DNA from: Corynebacterium qintianiae
GTDB taxonomy: Bacteria; Actinomycetota; Actinomycetes; Mycobacteriales; Mycobacteriaceae
Direction: 5' to 3'
NCBI RefSeq assembly: GCF_011038645.2
Contig: NZ_CP064955.1
Coordinates: forward strand, 1,674,001 to 1,738,000
DNA length: 64,000 nucleotides
Shown: in pieces, positions 55,501 to 64,000 of the stretch
Position numbering within the stretch: the stretch's first letter is position 1
How the letters are laid out: every line of letters starts with the position of its first letter
Program-made: the position numbers and the translations under genes
Notes under the pieces: model-generated
Databases searched by the model: none
What the model saw: the letters and a program-made list of their open reading frames with translations, nothing else
Told to the model about the DNA's origin: nothing

Positions 55501-57927
55501 ATGAAGACGAACCTTTCGCGTATCGACGCCCAGGCCCGCGCCGCCCTCATCTCGGGTGTGCACTACGACATCGCCCTTGACATCACCGGCGAGGACACGT
55601 TCACCTCCACCACCACGGTGCGGTTTAGCTCCCAGGCGGGCGAGACATTCTTTGACCTCGTGGCGGACAGCTTCAGCGCCACCCTCGACGGCGCGCAGCT
55701 GAACGGGCGAGAGATGGCGCTCACGGAGGGCGAGCACGAGCTGGTGGTCACCGCCACCTCCGCCTACAACCGCACCGGTGAGGGCCTGCACAAATTCACC
55801 GACCCGGTCGACGGCAAGGACTACCTCTACACCCAGTTCGAGCCGGCGTACGCGATGAAGGTGTTCGCGTGCTTCGACCAGCCGGACATCAAGGCCACGT
55901 ATTCCGTGGCCGTCACCGCACCCGAGCGCTACGTGGTGGTGCTCAACGAGAAGGCGCATCGCGACGGCGATACCTGGTCCTGCGAAATCACCTACCCGCT
56001 GTCAACCTACCTCGTGGCCGTTTGCGCCGGCGAGTACGTCTCCGTCCACGACGCCTACTCCGACCAGCACAAGGACATCGAGCTGGGCCTGTACGCCCGC
56101 GCGAGCCTAATCCAGCACATGGATTCCGACCGCCTGTTCCGCCAGACCAAGGACGGGTTCGCCTACTACCACGAAAACTTCGCCACCCCGTACCCCTTTG
56201 GCAAGTACGACCAGATCTTCTGCCCCGAGTACAACATGGGCGCGATGGAGAACGCCGGCGCGGTGACTTTCCGCGACGAGTACATCTTCACCTCCGAGCC
56301 CACCCCGCACAAGGTGGAGCGCCGCAACGACACGATCCTCCACGAGATGGCGCACATGTGGTTCGGCGACCTCGTGACCATGCAGTGGTGGGACGACCTG
56401 TGGCTCAATGAGTCCTTCGCCACGTGGGCGTCGGCAATCGCGCAGACCGAAATCGGTGAGTACCCCAACGCGTGGGTCACCTTCGCGGCCATCGAGAAGG
56501 CGTGGGCGTACTCCCAGGACCAGCTCCCGTCGACCCACCCGATCGCCGCGGACGCCCCCGACATCGAGACCGCGGAGCAGAACTTCGACGGCATCACGTA
56601 CGCCAAGGGCGCCTCGGTGCTCAAGCAGCTGCAGGCGTACGTGGGCCGCGACGAGTTCTTCGCCGGCGTGCGCGAACACTTCCGCAACCACGCGTTTTCC
56701 AATGCCACCTTCGCTGATCTGCTCCGCGCGCTCGAGGCGGCCAGCGGCCGGGACCTTTCACATTGGTCCGAGCAATGGCTGCGGACTACGGGCGTGTCGC
56801 GCCTCTACCCCGAAATCACCGCCGACTCCTTCACCGTGGTGCAGGAGTCCGACGTCCAGCGCAGCCACCGCGTCGGCGTGGGGCTGTACTCGCTTATCGA
56901 CGGCCAGGTCACCCGCACCCACCACACCGAGATTTTCATCGAGGGTGAGCGGACCCCGGTTCCAGAATTCGCCGGGGTCGAGCACGACCTCGCCTTGGTC
57001 AACGACGGCGATCTCACCTACTGTCTCATGGGGTTGACAGAAGAGCACATGGCGTTCGTGCTGAAGCACCTAGGCGCGATCGCGGACCCGATGGCGCGCA
57101 CCCTGTGCTGGTCGGCGGCGTGGGAGGCAACCCGCGACGGCCGGTTGCCGGCACGGGAGTTTGTCAAGCTGGTCGCCGCCAATGCCGCGACCGAGGATCA
57201 ACCGACGGTGCAGGAGCGCCTGCTCAACCAGGCCGTCACCGCCGCAACCCTCTACGTCGCCCCCGAGTGGCGCGATGAGGCCACCGACATCCTCAACAAC
57301 GCATTCCGCGGCGCCGAGCCAGCTCTCATCTTCGACCGCGCGCTGAGCCGCCTCCCGCTTGACGACGCCTCCGCGGCGCACCTCTCCGGGTTGCTTGAGA
57401 CCTCTACCAACCAGGAGCTGCGCTGGTTGGCGCTGACCGCCCTCATCGCCCGCGGCAGGCTGGGTGTCGAGGCCGCCGAGGCCGAGACCGACCCCTCATC
57501 CGAGGGCGCCGTGTCGCGTCTGCGCGCCAGGGCCGTCGCCGACAAGCGCTGGGCGTGGGAGGAGATCACCACCGGCGAACGCTCGAATCTCGAACTGCGG
57601 TACTTGATGGACGGACTGACGTTCAACAACACGGGGCTGGAGGGGCTCAGCGACGAGTACCTCCGGATCGCGCCTGAGCTGTGGGACCGCCTGTCTAACG
57701 AGATGGCCCAGCGCACCCTCGAGGGTGTGTACCCGATGTGGGACATCTCCCGGGAGGCCGTGGAGAAGGCCACTGCGCTGCTTGCCCGCGAGGACCTCAC
57801 CTCAGGCCTGCGCCGCGTGTTGTCCGAAGGCCAGGACCGGGCTGTGCGAGCGCTGCGCGTCCAGGCGGTCGATGCGGCCGCCGCCGCTGCCGCCGCCGCT
57901 GCCGACTCTGTGTCAGAGCGAAGCTAG
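55501..57927 (+). CDS. pepN: Aminopeptidase N (M1 family)
   Basis: 808 residues. The exopeptidase motif YNMGAMENAGAVTF (GAMEN) and zinc site HEMAHMWFGDLVTMQWWDDL...NESFA (HExxH-x18-E) are intact. A C-terminal helical domain (about 540-790) follows, ending in an alanine run and DSVSERS. It removes N-terminal residues from peptides in the cytoplasm. ATG at 55501 begins the conserved N-terminus; the frame extends upstream to 55360 over the divergent gene. The stop shares CTAG with the stop of the convergent GntR gene. Confidence 0.95.
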   Translation: MKTNLSRIDAQARAALISGVHYDIALDITGEDTFTSTTTVRFSSQAGETFFDLVADSFSATLDGAQLNGREMALTEGEHELVVTATSAYNRTGEGLHKFTDPVDGKDYLYTQFEPAYAMKVFACFDQPDIKATYSVAVTAPERYVVVLNEKAHRDGDTWSCEITYPLSTYLVAVCAGEYVSVHDAYSDQHKDIELGLYARASLIQHMDSDRLFRQTKDGFAYYHENFATPYPFGKYDQIFCPEYNMGAMENAGAVTFRDEYIFTSEPTPHKVERRNDTILHEMAHMWFGDLVTMQWWDDLWLNESFATWASAIAQTEIGEYPNAWVTFAAIEKAWAYSQDQLPSTHPIAADAPDIETAEQNFDGITYAKGASVLKQLQAYVGRDEFFAGVREHFRNHAFSNATFADLLRALEAASGRDLSHWSEQWLRTTGVSRLYPEITADSFTVVQESDVQRSHRVGVGLYSLIDGQVTRTHHTEIFIEGERTPVPEFAGVEHDLALVNDGDLTYCLMGLTEEHMAFVLKHLGAIADPMARTLCWSAAWEATRDGRLPAREFVKLVAANAATEDQPTVQERLLNQAVTAATLYVAPEWRDEATDILNNAFRGAEPALIFDRALSRLPLDDASAAHLSGLLETSTNQELRWLALTALIARGRLGVEAAEAETDPSSEGAVSRLRARAVADKRWAWEEITTGERSNLELRYLMDGLTFNNTGLEGLSDEYLRIAPELWDRLSNEMAQRTLEGVYPMWDISREAVEKATALLAREDLTSGLRRVLSEGQDRAVRALRVQAVDAAAAAAAAAADSVSERS

Positions 57928-58607
57928 GAGGCGACGCGCAGCAGGGCGGCGTCAGGGCGCAGCACAATGGTGGCGAACGCCACCGTATCCTGCCCAACCA
58001 GCACCTGCCGGGCAACGCGCTGCAGTGGGGTGCTGACGGACAGCTGCAGGTGCCCGCGCTCCGCGTCAGAGGCGACGGACGGGGTAATGATGTCTTCGCA
58101 GCCGTGCTCACCCTCCATCGATTCGCACCGCAGGCTGCTACCGGCCACGCAGTCCTCCCGCGCAGGGCGGACGAAGACGGTTTCAAAGAATGCCGGGGCA
58201 CCGTCGGCGTAGTGCAAGTACTCGCGCGCGGCCACGGCGCTTTCCTCTCCCAATCCGAACGCCACGGCGGCGATGCGCGGGGGGATCCGCTCCCCGGCGT
58301 AGATCTCCTCGGAGCGCACAGCGACACCGTGGTCCTCCAGCTGGGCGAGCAACCCACGCTCGCCACAGAGATTGACCACGGGCGGGAGGGCGCGGGCGAA
58401 TGTTCCCCCGGCGCGTCCGCGGCGACGGTCGATCATCCCCTCGGCCTGGAGTAGGTCGAGGGCGTGGCGGACGGTCATACGCGCGACACCGAACTCCTCA
58501 ACGAGCTCCCGCTCCGGAGGCAGCCTGTCGCCGGATTTCAGCTCTCTCGCCTCAATTCGTCGACGGAGTTCCTCCGCGATCACGACGTAGGTCGGCTTGC
58601 GTGCCAT
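57924..58607 (-). CDS. GntR-family regulator with UTRA domain
   Basis: 227 residues. GntR winged helix (VVIAEELRRRIEARELKSGD, PPERELVEEFGVARMTVRHA) and a C-terminal UTRA ligand domain (about 75-225), as in HutC/NagR subfamily regulators that sense small molecules. AGGAGGAG lies upstream of the ATG. It overlaps the pepN stop by 4 bases. Its ligand and targets are unknown; the 78-base gap to metB and its own promoter are candidates. Confidence 0.88.
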   Translation of the reverse strand: MARKPTYVVIAEELRRRIEARELKSGDRLPPERELVEEFGVARMTVRHALDLLQAEGMIDRRRGRAGGTFARALPPVVNLCGERGLLAQLEDHGVAVRSEEIYAGERIPPRIAAVAFGLGEESAVAAREYLHYADGAPAFFETVFVRPAREDCVAGSSLRCESMEGEHGCEDIITPSVASDAERGHLQLSVSTPLQRVARQVLVGQDTVAFATIVLRPDAALLRVAS

Positions 58608-58685
58608 CCGCTCCTCCTCTTGAATGCCGCTCAACTACGCATAAACATTAGTGCATACCTACGGCAAAGGAGGTGTTCCCCGGTC

Positions 58686-59822
58686 TTACAACTGCGCGAG
58701 CGCATGCTCCAGGTCGGCGATGAGGTCCACCTCGTCCTCGATGCCCACCGAGATGCGCACGAGTTCGCGCGGCACTGCCAGCGCAGATCCCTCCACGGCG
58801 AGGTGGGTCATGGTGGCGGGGTGCTCGATGAGGCTCTCGACGCCGCCGAGTGACTCGGCGAGACAGAACAGCTTCGTCGTCCGGCAGAACGTCGTCGCCT
58901 GCTCCTCGGTGCGGAAAATGACCGAGACCATACCCCCGAAACGCGTCATCTGCTTCGCGGCAACCTCGTGGTTGGGGTGCGATTCGAGCCCCGGGTAGCA
59001 CACGCGCGCAACCGTCTCGTGGCCCTCGAGGAACCGCGCCACTGCCTCGGCGTTGTCGCAGTGACGGTCCATGCGCACACCCAGCGTCTTCAAACCCCGG
59101 GCGGTGAGGAAGGCGTCGAAGGGAGACGGGATCGCACCGACCCACCCGAAGAAGAACCGCAGCTGCTCCTCCAGTTCCTGGCCTCGGGCGCACACCACGC
59201 CCCCGATGACGTCCGAGTGCCCGCCGATGTACTTCGTGGTGGAATGCACGACTAGGTCGGCGCCCAGCTCGAGGGGCTTCTGCAGATACGGTGAGGCGAA
59301 GGTGTTATCCACCACGAGGCGAGCTTCGCCCTTGATGTCGGCGATGGCGCGGATGTCGGCGATGGCCAGCAGCGGGTTAGTCGGGGTCTCCACCCAAATC
59401 GCCTTGGTGTTGTCCTGAACCGCGGCCTCAACTGCCGCGACATCGGTGATGTCCACCACCGAGTTGGACACACCCCACAAGGTGAACACCTGCTGGATCA
59501 GGCGGTACGTGCCGCCGTATGCGTCGTTGCCGATGATGATGTGGTCGCCGGGCTTGAGCAGGACGCGCAGCACGCTATCGATCGCGGCCATGCCGGACGA
59601 GAACGCCACGGCGAAGTCGGAGCCTTCGAGAGCCGCGACGGTGTCCTCGAGCGCGGTGATCGTCGGGTTGCCCACGCGCGTGTACTCGTAACCGTTGCGT
59701 GTGACCGCAAGGTCGTCCTGAGCGAACGTCGTGGAAGCGTAGATCGGAGTGTTGATGGGCCCGTACAGGCTGTCGGGCTCGTAGCCTGCGTGGATGGCAG
59801 CGGTGGAGAAACCGGAGGGCAC
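58686..59822 (-). CDS. metB: Cystathionine gamma-synthase
   Basis: 378 residues of the Cys/Met PLP family: GPINTPIYASTTFAQDDL, YTRVGNPTITALEDTVAALE, VVDNTFASPYLQKPLELGAD and the PLP lysine in VVHSTTKYIGGHSD, close to corynebacterial MetB. It joins O-acetylhomoserine or O-succinylhomoserine with cysteine to cystathionine in methionine synthesis. The family also holds cystathionine lyases, so the direction is inferred. GTG start with AGGAAAGGA upstream. An McbR-like site lies 52-67 bases upstream. Confidence 0.88.
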   Translation of the reverse strand: MPSGFSTAAIHAGYEPDSLYGPINTPIYASTTFAQDDLAVTRNGYEYTRVGNPTITALEDTVAALEGSDFAVAFSSGMAAIDSVLRVLLKPGDHIIIGNDAYGGTYRLIQQVFTLWGVSNSVVDITDVAAVEAAVQDNTKAIWVETPTNPLLAIADIRAIADIKGEARLVVDNTFASPYLQKPLELGADLVVHSTTKYIGGHSDVIGGVVCARGQELEEQLRFFFGWVGAIPSPFDAFLTARGLKTLGVRMDRHCDNAEAVARFLEGHETVARVCYPGLESHPNHEVAAKQMTRFGGMVSVIFRTEEQATTFCRTTKLFCLAESLGGVESLIEHPATMTHLAVEGSALAVPRELVRISVGIEDEVDLIADLEHALAQL

Positions 59823-59873
59823 TGGGATTCCTTTCCTCGGCGTAGATATGCTCCCGCGATACTAAACCACATC

Positions 59874-59889
59874 TAGACCAAGCTGTTCA
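59874..59889 (-). promoter_or_regulatory. McbR-like operator upstream of metB
   Basis: TAGAC-N6-GTTCA on the plus strand resembles the McbR site TAGAC-N6-GTCTA (8 of 10 defined bases). It lies between metB and the divergent mscS gene and upstream of a candidate metB -10 (TAGTAT). McbR represses methionine genes in C. glutamicum. Confidence 0.5.
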
Positions 59890-59926
59890 TTATGGCCGAT
59901 TAATATGCACGTACACTCGTGCCCAT

Positions 59927-60973
59927 ATGAGTTGGTTACATTCTGCTTCTGTCGATCTCGCCGCTACCGCCACAGTGAACGAGGCCGTCGATTCCGTCAA
60001 CACGTGGTGGCAGGACCCCGCGACCCAGGAGAATCTGCTTGAGCGCCCTCTGAAGATTGCCCTCATCCTCATTGTCGCGTTCGCTGTCCACTTCGTCCTC
60101 TCCCGTGTGATCAAACGCGCCGCGAACCGCAGCATCCACAAACCCGGTGGAACGCTGGGTTTGCGTCGGACCGCGGTCCGAGAGGACACCCCTCAGGCCC
60201 GCGCGCAGGAGGGGCGTCGTCAAGCACGCATCCGTACCCTCTCCAACGTCGGGCGGTCGGCAGCCGCGATCGTCATCTGGGTGTGGGCCGCCCTGGCCAT
60301 CCTCAGCGAGATGGACGTCAACGTCGCGCCGCTCATCGCCTCCGCCGGTGTCGCCGGTGTCGCCCTCGGTTTCGGCGCGCAGTCGCTGGTCAAGGACTTC
60401 ATCTCCGGCATTTTCATGCTCCTGGAGAACCAGTACGGCGTGGGCGACTCGGTGAGCGTGAATGGCGTCCAGGGCACAGTGGAGGACATGACCCTGCGGG
60501 TGACCACGCTGCGCGACATCGACGGGGTGCTCTGGTACATCCGCAACGGCGACATCAACCAGGTGGGCAACCAGTCCGACACCTATTCCGTGGCCCGGCT
60601 GGAGATCCCGGTGTCCCTCGCCGCGGACCCGAAGCGGGCCGCCAAGGTCATCCTCACCGCGGCCCGGGCATCCGCCAACGACCAAGCGATCCGGCCCAGC
60701 GTCATCTCCGAGCCCGAACTACTCGGTGTGAGCACCTTCGCCACGGACCATATGACGTACCGGGTCACCCTCAGGACCATGCCGGGTGACCAATGGAGCG
60801 TGGCGCGGTCCATGTACGAGGACATTTTGGAAGCCTTGCACGAGGCCGGGGTCACACTTCCAGGAACCCAGCCCGTGGTAATCAAGTACCATCCGGACAA
60901 TCACGGCGCAGGCACGAGTCGGAAGGAGCTGCCCGAACATGGAGATCACGCGACCGGGACAGGAAAGCGATAA
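59927..60973 (+). CDS. Small-conductance mechanosensitive channel (MscS family)
   Basis: 348 residues. Three membrane segments: one at 45-62, then IVIWVWAALAILSEM at about 110 and the pore helix PLIASAGVAGVALGFGAQSL (127-146), followed by the MscS beta domain (DSVSVNGVQGTVEDMTLRVT) and a soluble C-terminal vestibule. The channel releases solutes on hypo-osmotic shock. It overlaps the globin gene by 35 bases. A TAATAT -10 about 20 bases before the ATG and no visible ribosome site suggest a very short leader. Confidence 0.9.
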   Translation: MSWLHSASVDLAATATVNEAVDSVNTWWQDPATQENLLERPLKIALILIVAFAVHFVLSRVIKRAANRSIHKPGGTLGLRRTAVREDTPQARAQEGRRQARIRTLSNVGRSAAAIVIWVWAALAILSEMDVNVAPLIASAGVAGVALGFGAQSLVKDFISGIFMLLENQYGVGDSVSVNGVQGTVEDMTLRVTTLRDIDGVLWYIRNGDINQVGNQSDTYSVARLEIPVSLAADPKRAAKVILTAARASANDQAIRPSVISEPELLGVSTFATDHMTYRVTLRTMPGDQWSVARSMYEDILEALHEAGVTLPGTQPVVIKYHPDNHGAGTSRKELPEHGDHATGTGKR

Positions 60974-61343
60974 GACCCTCTACGATGAGCTCGGGGAGGA
61001 CTTCTTCGCGCGCCTCGTCAGTGGCTTCTACGCAGGTGTCAAGGAAGACGATCTGATCGGCCCGATGTACCCGGAGGGCGACTGGGAAGGCGCCGAGGAC
61101 CGGCTGCGCTGGTTCCTCGTCCAGTACTGGGGCGGGCCCCACACATTCAACGCGGAGCGCGGCCGACCCATGCTGCGCAAGCGCCACTTCCCCTTCTCCA
61201 TCGGTGAGGCGGAGGCGGAACGCTGGCTGGCGCTCATGGAGACCTCCCTGGACCAGTTCGGACCCGATGAGCTCAGCGAACAGCACCGCGACATGCTGTG
61301 GAATCACATGCAGCGAGTCGCCTACATGATGATCAACCGCTAG
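60939..61343 (+). CDS. glbO: Truncated haemoglobin, group II (HbO-like)
   Basis: 134 residues of the 2-on-2 globin family. LVQYWGGPHTF and LRKRHFPFSIGEAEAERWLA (proximal histidine and the group II tryptophan) match mycobacterial GlbO, encoded next to pepN in M. tuberculosis. It binds oxygen or nitric oxide. Its ATG lies 35 bases inside the mscS gene, so the two are translationally coupled. Confidence 0.9.
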   Translation: MEITRPGQESDKTLYDELGEDFFARLVSGFYAGVKEDDLIGPMYPEGDWEGAEDRLRWFLVQYWGGPHTFNAERGRPMLRKRHFPFSIGEAEAERWLALMETSLDQFGPDELSEQHRDMLWNHMQRVAYMMINR

Positions 61344-61401
61344 TACTACTTTTTTGGCCAAAACCGCCCCGCACCGGTGGCGCGCTTTTTAACATGTGTC
61401 C

Positions 61402-62607
61402 ATGCCAACCGCATCAACCATGCCAGCGCCCCATCTCATCGAGCTTCTGCCCCGCCTGCTCGCCTCCGGTGAGACAGTCGCCCCCTGCGCCGTCGTGGAC
61501 GTCAGCGCCTTCGACCACAACGCCGCTCGGATGCGCGAGCGGTCCGTCGGCCTGCCGATTCGCGTCGCCTCTAAGTCGATCCGCAGTGTTGCGGCGTTGC
61601 GCCGCGCGTTAGAGCACGACGGCTACCGGGGGATCCTTTCCTACAGTGTTCCGGAGGCCATCTGTCTCGCCCGCGAGGGATTTAACGACATCGTTGTCGC
61701 TTACCCGTCCGTAAACACGCTAGCGCTTAGGGAACTCGCCGCAGATGCGCACCTGCGCCGCGAGATCACCGTCATGGTGGACTGCACCGCTCACCTCGAC
61801 CTCATCGAGGCAGCCGCCGCCGGGGCCGGTCCCGTGCGCGTCTGCATCGACATAGACTGCACCCTGCGCCTGCCCGGGCTGGTCATCGGACCGCGCCGCT
61901 CGCCCGTGCGCACGCCGGAGCAGACACGCGCCCTTGCCGAGGAAATCCTGCGCCGCCCGCAACTGCGCCTTGTCGGGCTGATGGGGTACGAGGGACAGGT
62001 CGCCTCCGTCGCTGACGCCGAGATGGGCGCCGCGGGCGCGATCAAACGCCTGCTTCGCGGCACTTCCATGGCGCAGCTCGTACCGCGCCGCGCCGACTGC
62101 GTGGCCGCAGTGCGCGAGATCGCCGACCTGGAGTTCGTCAACGGCGGCGGCACTGGCTCGCTCGACGTGAGCGCCCGCGATGATTCCCTGACCGAGCTCG
62201 CCGCCGGCTCCGGTTTCTACACCCCGGTCATCTTCGACCACTTCGACGACATCGACCACGTCCCGGCCACATTCTTTGTCTGCCAGGTGGCCAGGATCCC
62301 CGGGCAGCGGTGGGCGACGGTGAATTCCGGCGGTTGGATCGCCTCGGGCCCGCCAGCACCTGACCGCGCACCTGTGCCCGAATACCCGGCAGGCCTGAAG
62401 TACTCGGCCACCGAGGGCGCCGGGGAGGTGCAAACCCCGCTGCACGGCAGCGGCGCAAAGGACTTGAGCATCGGCGATCCGGTGTGGTTCCGCCACGCCA
62501 AGGCCGGCGAAATGACCGAACACGTCGACCGCATTGTCGCGGTCAACTCCAACAGCTCCTACGAAGAGTGGGACACCTACCGAGGAAAAGGATGGACCCT
62601 ACGATGA
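61402..62607 (+). CDS. PLP-dependent amino acid deaminase/aldolase (alanine racemase N-domain fold)
   Basis: 401 residues. A fold type III PLP enzyme: VDVSAFDHNAARM, the candidate PLP lysine in RVASKSIRSVAAL near residue 55, VRVCIDIDCTLRLPGL and a C-terminal domain ending TYRGKGWTLR. It belongs with D-threonine aldolase-like amino acid deaminase/aldolases rather than alanine racemase itself. The substrate is unknown. No ribosome site is visible before the ATG at 61402 or GTG at 61396. It overlaps the next gene by 4 bases (ATGA). Confidence 0.8.
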   Translation: MPTASTMPAPHLIELLPRLLASGETVAPCAVVDVSAFDHNAARMRERSVGLPIRVASKSIRSVAALRRALEHDGYRGILSYSVPEAICLAREGFNDIVVAYPSVNTLALRELAADAHLRREITVMVDCTAHLDLIEAAAAGAGPVRVCIDIDCTLRLPGLVIGPRRSPVRTPEQTRALAEEILRRPQLRLVGLMGYEGQVASVADAEMGAAGAIKRLLRGTSMAQLVPRRADCVAAVREIADLEFVNGGGTGSLDVSARDDSLTELAAGSGFYTPVIFDHFDDIDHVPATFFVCQVARIPGQRWATVNSGGWIASGPPAPDRAPVPEYPAGLKYSATEGAGEVQTPLHGSGAKDLSIGDPVWFRHAKAGEMTEHVDRIVAVNSNSSYEEWDTYRGKGWTLR

Positions 62608-63932
62608 GCCGCACTTTAAAGACTGGAAAGTTCCGGAACTGGTCCGGATCGGTTACCACGTCACCCGATGCCGTCCACTACCCCACGACCATCGACGACG
62701 TCTCCGAAATTGTGCGTTCCCTGCCGGCCGGACGCACCCTGCGCCCCGTCGGTAGCGGACATTCATTCACCCCGGTCGCCGCGGGTAACCACGCCATGAT
62801 CAGCCTCGACAACATCTCGGGCGTGGTCAACGTCGACCGTCAACGCAAGCGCGTCCGCTTCCTGGCAGGCACCCGCCTGCACCTGATCCCCCAGCTTCTC
62901 GCTCCCTTCGGCCTCGCGCTGGCAAACCAGGGCGACATCGATGTCCAGTCCGTCGCGGGCGCCATTTCCACGTCGACGCACGGCACGGGCATCAACTGGA
63001 CGGGCTTCGCGGGCACAGTGACGGGCATGACGCTTGTCGACGCCTCGGGCGACGCCCGCACCTATTCCATCGACGACGATCCCGAGTTGCTGCGCCTGGT
63101 CACCGTGTCGTTGGGTTCGCTCGGCGTGATCGTCGAGGTGGAGATGCAGTGCGTCGACTCGTTCGACCTTCTGGCCGTCGAGGGCGCGGAGAAATTCGAC
63201 GACGTCCTGGACACGTGGGAGGAACGCACCCGCGCCGTCGACCACTTCGAGGCGTTCTGGTTCCCCCACACCGACCGCGCGATGGTCAAGAGCAACACGC
63301 GCCTCGCCCCGACCGCTCCCGCGCCCGGCGGGGAGCCGAAGGCGCGGACCTGGCTGACGCGCACCATAGAGGAGGAGGTCATCGGCAACGGCGTCTTCGC
63401 CGCCTCCATCGCGTTCACCCGCCGAATGCCTACAGCAATTCCCCTGCTCAACACCTTGTCCGCTGGGGCGATGGGGGCAAGCTCCTACCGCTCCCGCGCC
63501 CACGAGGTGTTCGCATCCCCGCGCCGCGTCCGCTTCCATGAGATGGAGTTCGCGGTTCCGCTTGGCGACGGCCCCTCAGTGGTGCGAGAGCTCCGCAGCG
63601 AGATCGACAGACGCGGCTGGCTCATCCCTTTCCCCTTCGAGCTGCGCTCCACCGCGGCCGACGACGTCGCTCTGTCCACCGCCACGGGCCGCGAGTCCAT
63701 GTACATCGCCATCCACGTACCGAGGGCGACGAACCCTTCTGACTACTTCCCGTACCTGGAGTCCATCCTCCGCGCCGCTGGCGGACGGCCGCACTGGGGC
63801 AAGATGCACACCATGCGCCGCGAGGACTTTTCCGCGATCTACCCGCGTTTCGACGAGTTCTGCGCCCTGCGCGAGGAGATGGACCCGACCTGGAAGTTCG
63901 GCTCGGATCACCTCCGGAAGGTTTTCGGCTAG
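62604..63932 (+). CDS. FAD-dependent aldonolactone oxidase (D-arabinono-1,4-lactone oxidase family)
   Basis: 442 residues. The FAD-binding domain (LRPVGSGHSFTPVAAG, with the histidine that can bind FAD covalently; NQGDIDVQSVAGAISTSTHG) and the C-terminal ALO domain with PHWGKMHTM (HWxK) are typical. Relatives in mycobacteria oxidise gulono-1,4-lactone. The ATG at 62604 is coupled to the PLP gene; an in-frame ATG at 62592 is possible. The pairing suggests a shared minor catabolic or cofactor pathway, not identified. Confidence 0.87.
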   Translation: MSRTLKTGKFRNWSGSVTTSPDAVHYPTTIDDVSEIVRSLPAGRTLRPVGSGHSFTPVAAGNHAMISLDNISGVVNVDRQRKRVRFLAGTRLHLIPQLLAPFGLALANQGDIDVQSVAGAISTSTHGTGINWTGFAGTVTGMTLVDASGDARTYSIDDDPELLRLVTVSLGSLGVIVEVEMQCVDSFDLLAVEGAEKFDDVLDTWEERTRAVDHFEAFWFPHTDRAMVKSNTRLAPTAPAPGGEPKARTWLTRTIEEEVIGNGVFAASIAFTRRMPTAIPLLNTLSAGAMGASSYRSRAHEVFASPRRVRFHEMEFAVPLGDGPSVVRELRSEIDRRGWLIPFPFELRSTAADDVALSTATGRESMYIAIHVPRATNPSDYFPYLESILRAAGGRPHWGKMHTMRREDFSAIYPRFDEFCALREEMDPTWKFGSDHLRKVFG

Positions 63933-63947
63933 AGAAGTGCTACTGCG

Positions 63948-64000
63948 TTAGACGAACAAACCGAGGGACGTCGTGTGGTAGACCGTCCCGAACGGGGCGT
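63948..64000 (-). CDS. Possible 3' end of a gene entering from the right (partial)
   Basis: On the minus strand a frame runs from the window edge to TAA at 63950-63948, reading APFGTVYHTTSLGLFV. It has the look of a protein C-terminus, but 16 residues are too few to name a family. Confidence 0.25.
   Translation of the reverse strand, partial: APFGTVYHTTSLGLFV

Noticed and set aside
57860-57910. GCC/GCT run suggesting a microsatellite
   Set aside because: It is the alanine-rich C-terminus of pepN and does not repeat in a regular unit beyond codons.

Overview
The window is a stretch of high-GC actinobacterial chromosome and almost certainly comes from a Corynebacterium. The evidence is conserved gene order: holA/comEC/comEA/degV/histidine phosphatase/rsfS/nadD, then proA/proB/obg/rpmA/rplU/rne, then ndk/folC/valS/mdh/tetR/clpX/clpP2/clpP1/tig. 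Putative ClgR, DtxR and McbR operators, a Rv2466c-type mycothiol reductase next to rpiB and pepN, and a cutinase-type esterase fit the same group. The species cannot be read from the sequence alone.

Layout. 1-17.8 kb (nearly all minus strand): competence (comEC, comEA, with the start of holA at the left edge), a DegV protein, a histidine phosphatase, ribosome silencing factor, NAD synthesis, a secreted cutinase, proline synthesis, Obg, ribosomal proteins L27 and L21, RNase E/G, a Tat-exported PhoD phosphatase and Ndk. 17.9-25.3 kb: a compact beta-oxidation island with two paralogous acyl-CoA dehydrogenases flanking an acyl-CoA ligase (plus strand), facing a trifunctional-type HAD/ECH protein and a thiolase (minus strand) across a bidirectional terminator. 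25.4-36.3 kb: folC, valS, mdh, a TetR regulator, clpX, a YibE/F protein and the clpP1-clpP2 operon with a ClgR-type site. 36.3-38.2 kb: a gene-poor accessory insertion holding one unrecognised gene and possible IS debris. 38.2-40 kb: tig, tRNA-Pro(UGG) and tRNA-Gly(UCC).

40-47.5 kb: a Gly/Asp-rich membrane protein, the electron transfer flavoprotein genes etfB-etfA, a four-helix cytochrome-b-like protein with an unusual duplicated N-terminal motif, and an efeUOB ferrous iron uptake operon behind a DtxR-like box. 47.6-54.3 kb: a six-gene glycan-assembly locus of two divergent, translationally coupled three-gene operons. It encodes a fused GT-B/GT-A enzyme, a GT4, further GT-B-like enzymes, a WcbI-family protein and a GT2. 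No transporter, flippase or polymerase is present. This is the best candidate for an undescribed system.

54.3-64 kb: rpiB, a mycothiol-linked DsbA-family reductase, aminopeptidase N, a GntR/UTRA regulator, cystathionine gamma-synthase behind an McbR-like site, an MscS channel overlapping a truncated haemoglobin, and a PLP enzyme coupled to an aldonolactone oxidase. The fatty acid island would need the ETF encoded about 16 kb away to take electrons from its dehydrogenases, so these two blocks probably work together. No CRISPR array, prophage or intact IS element was seen.
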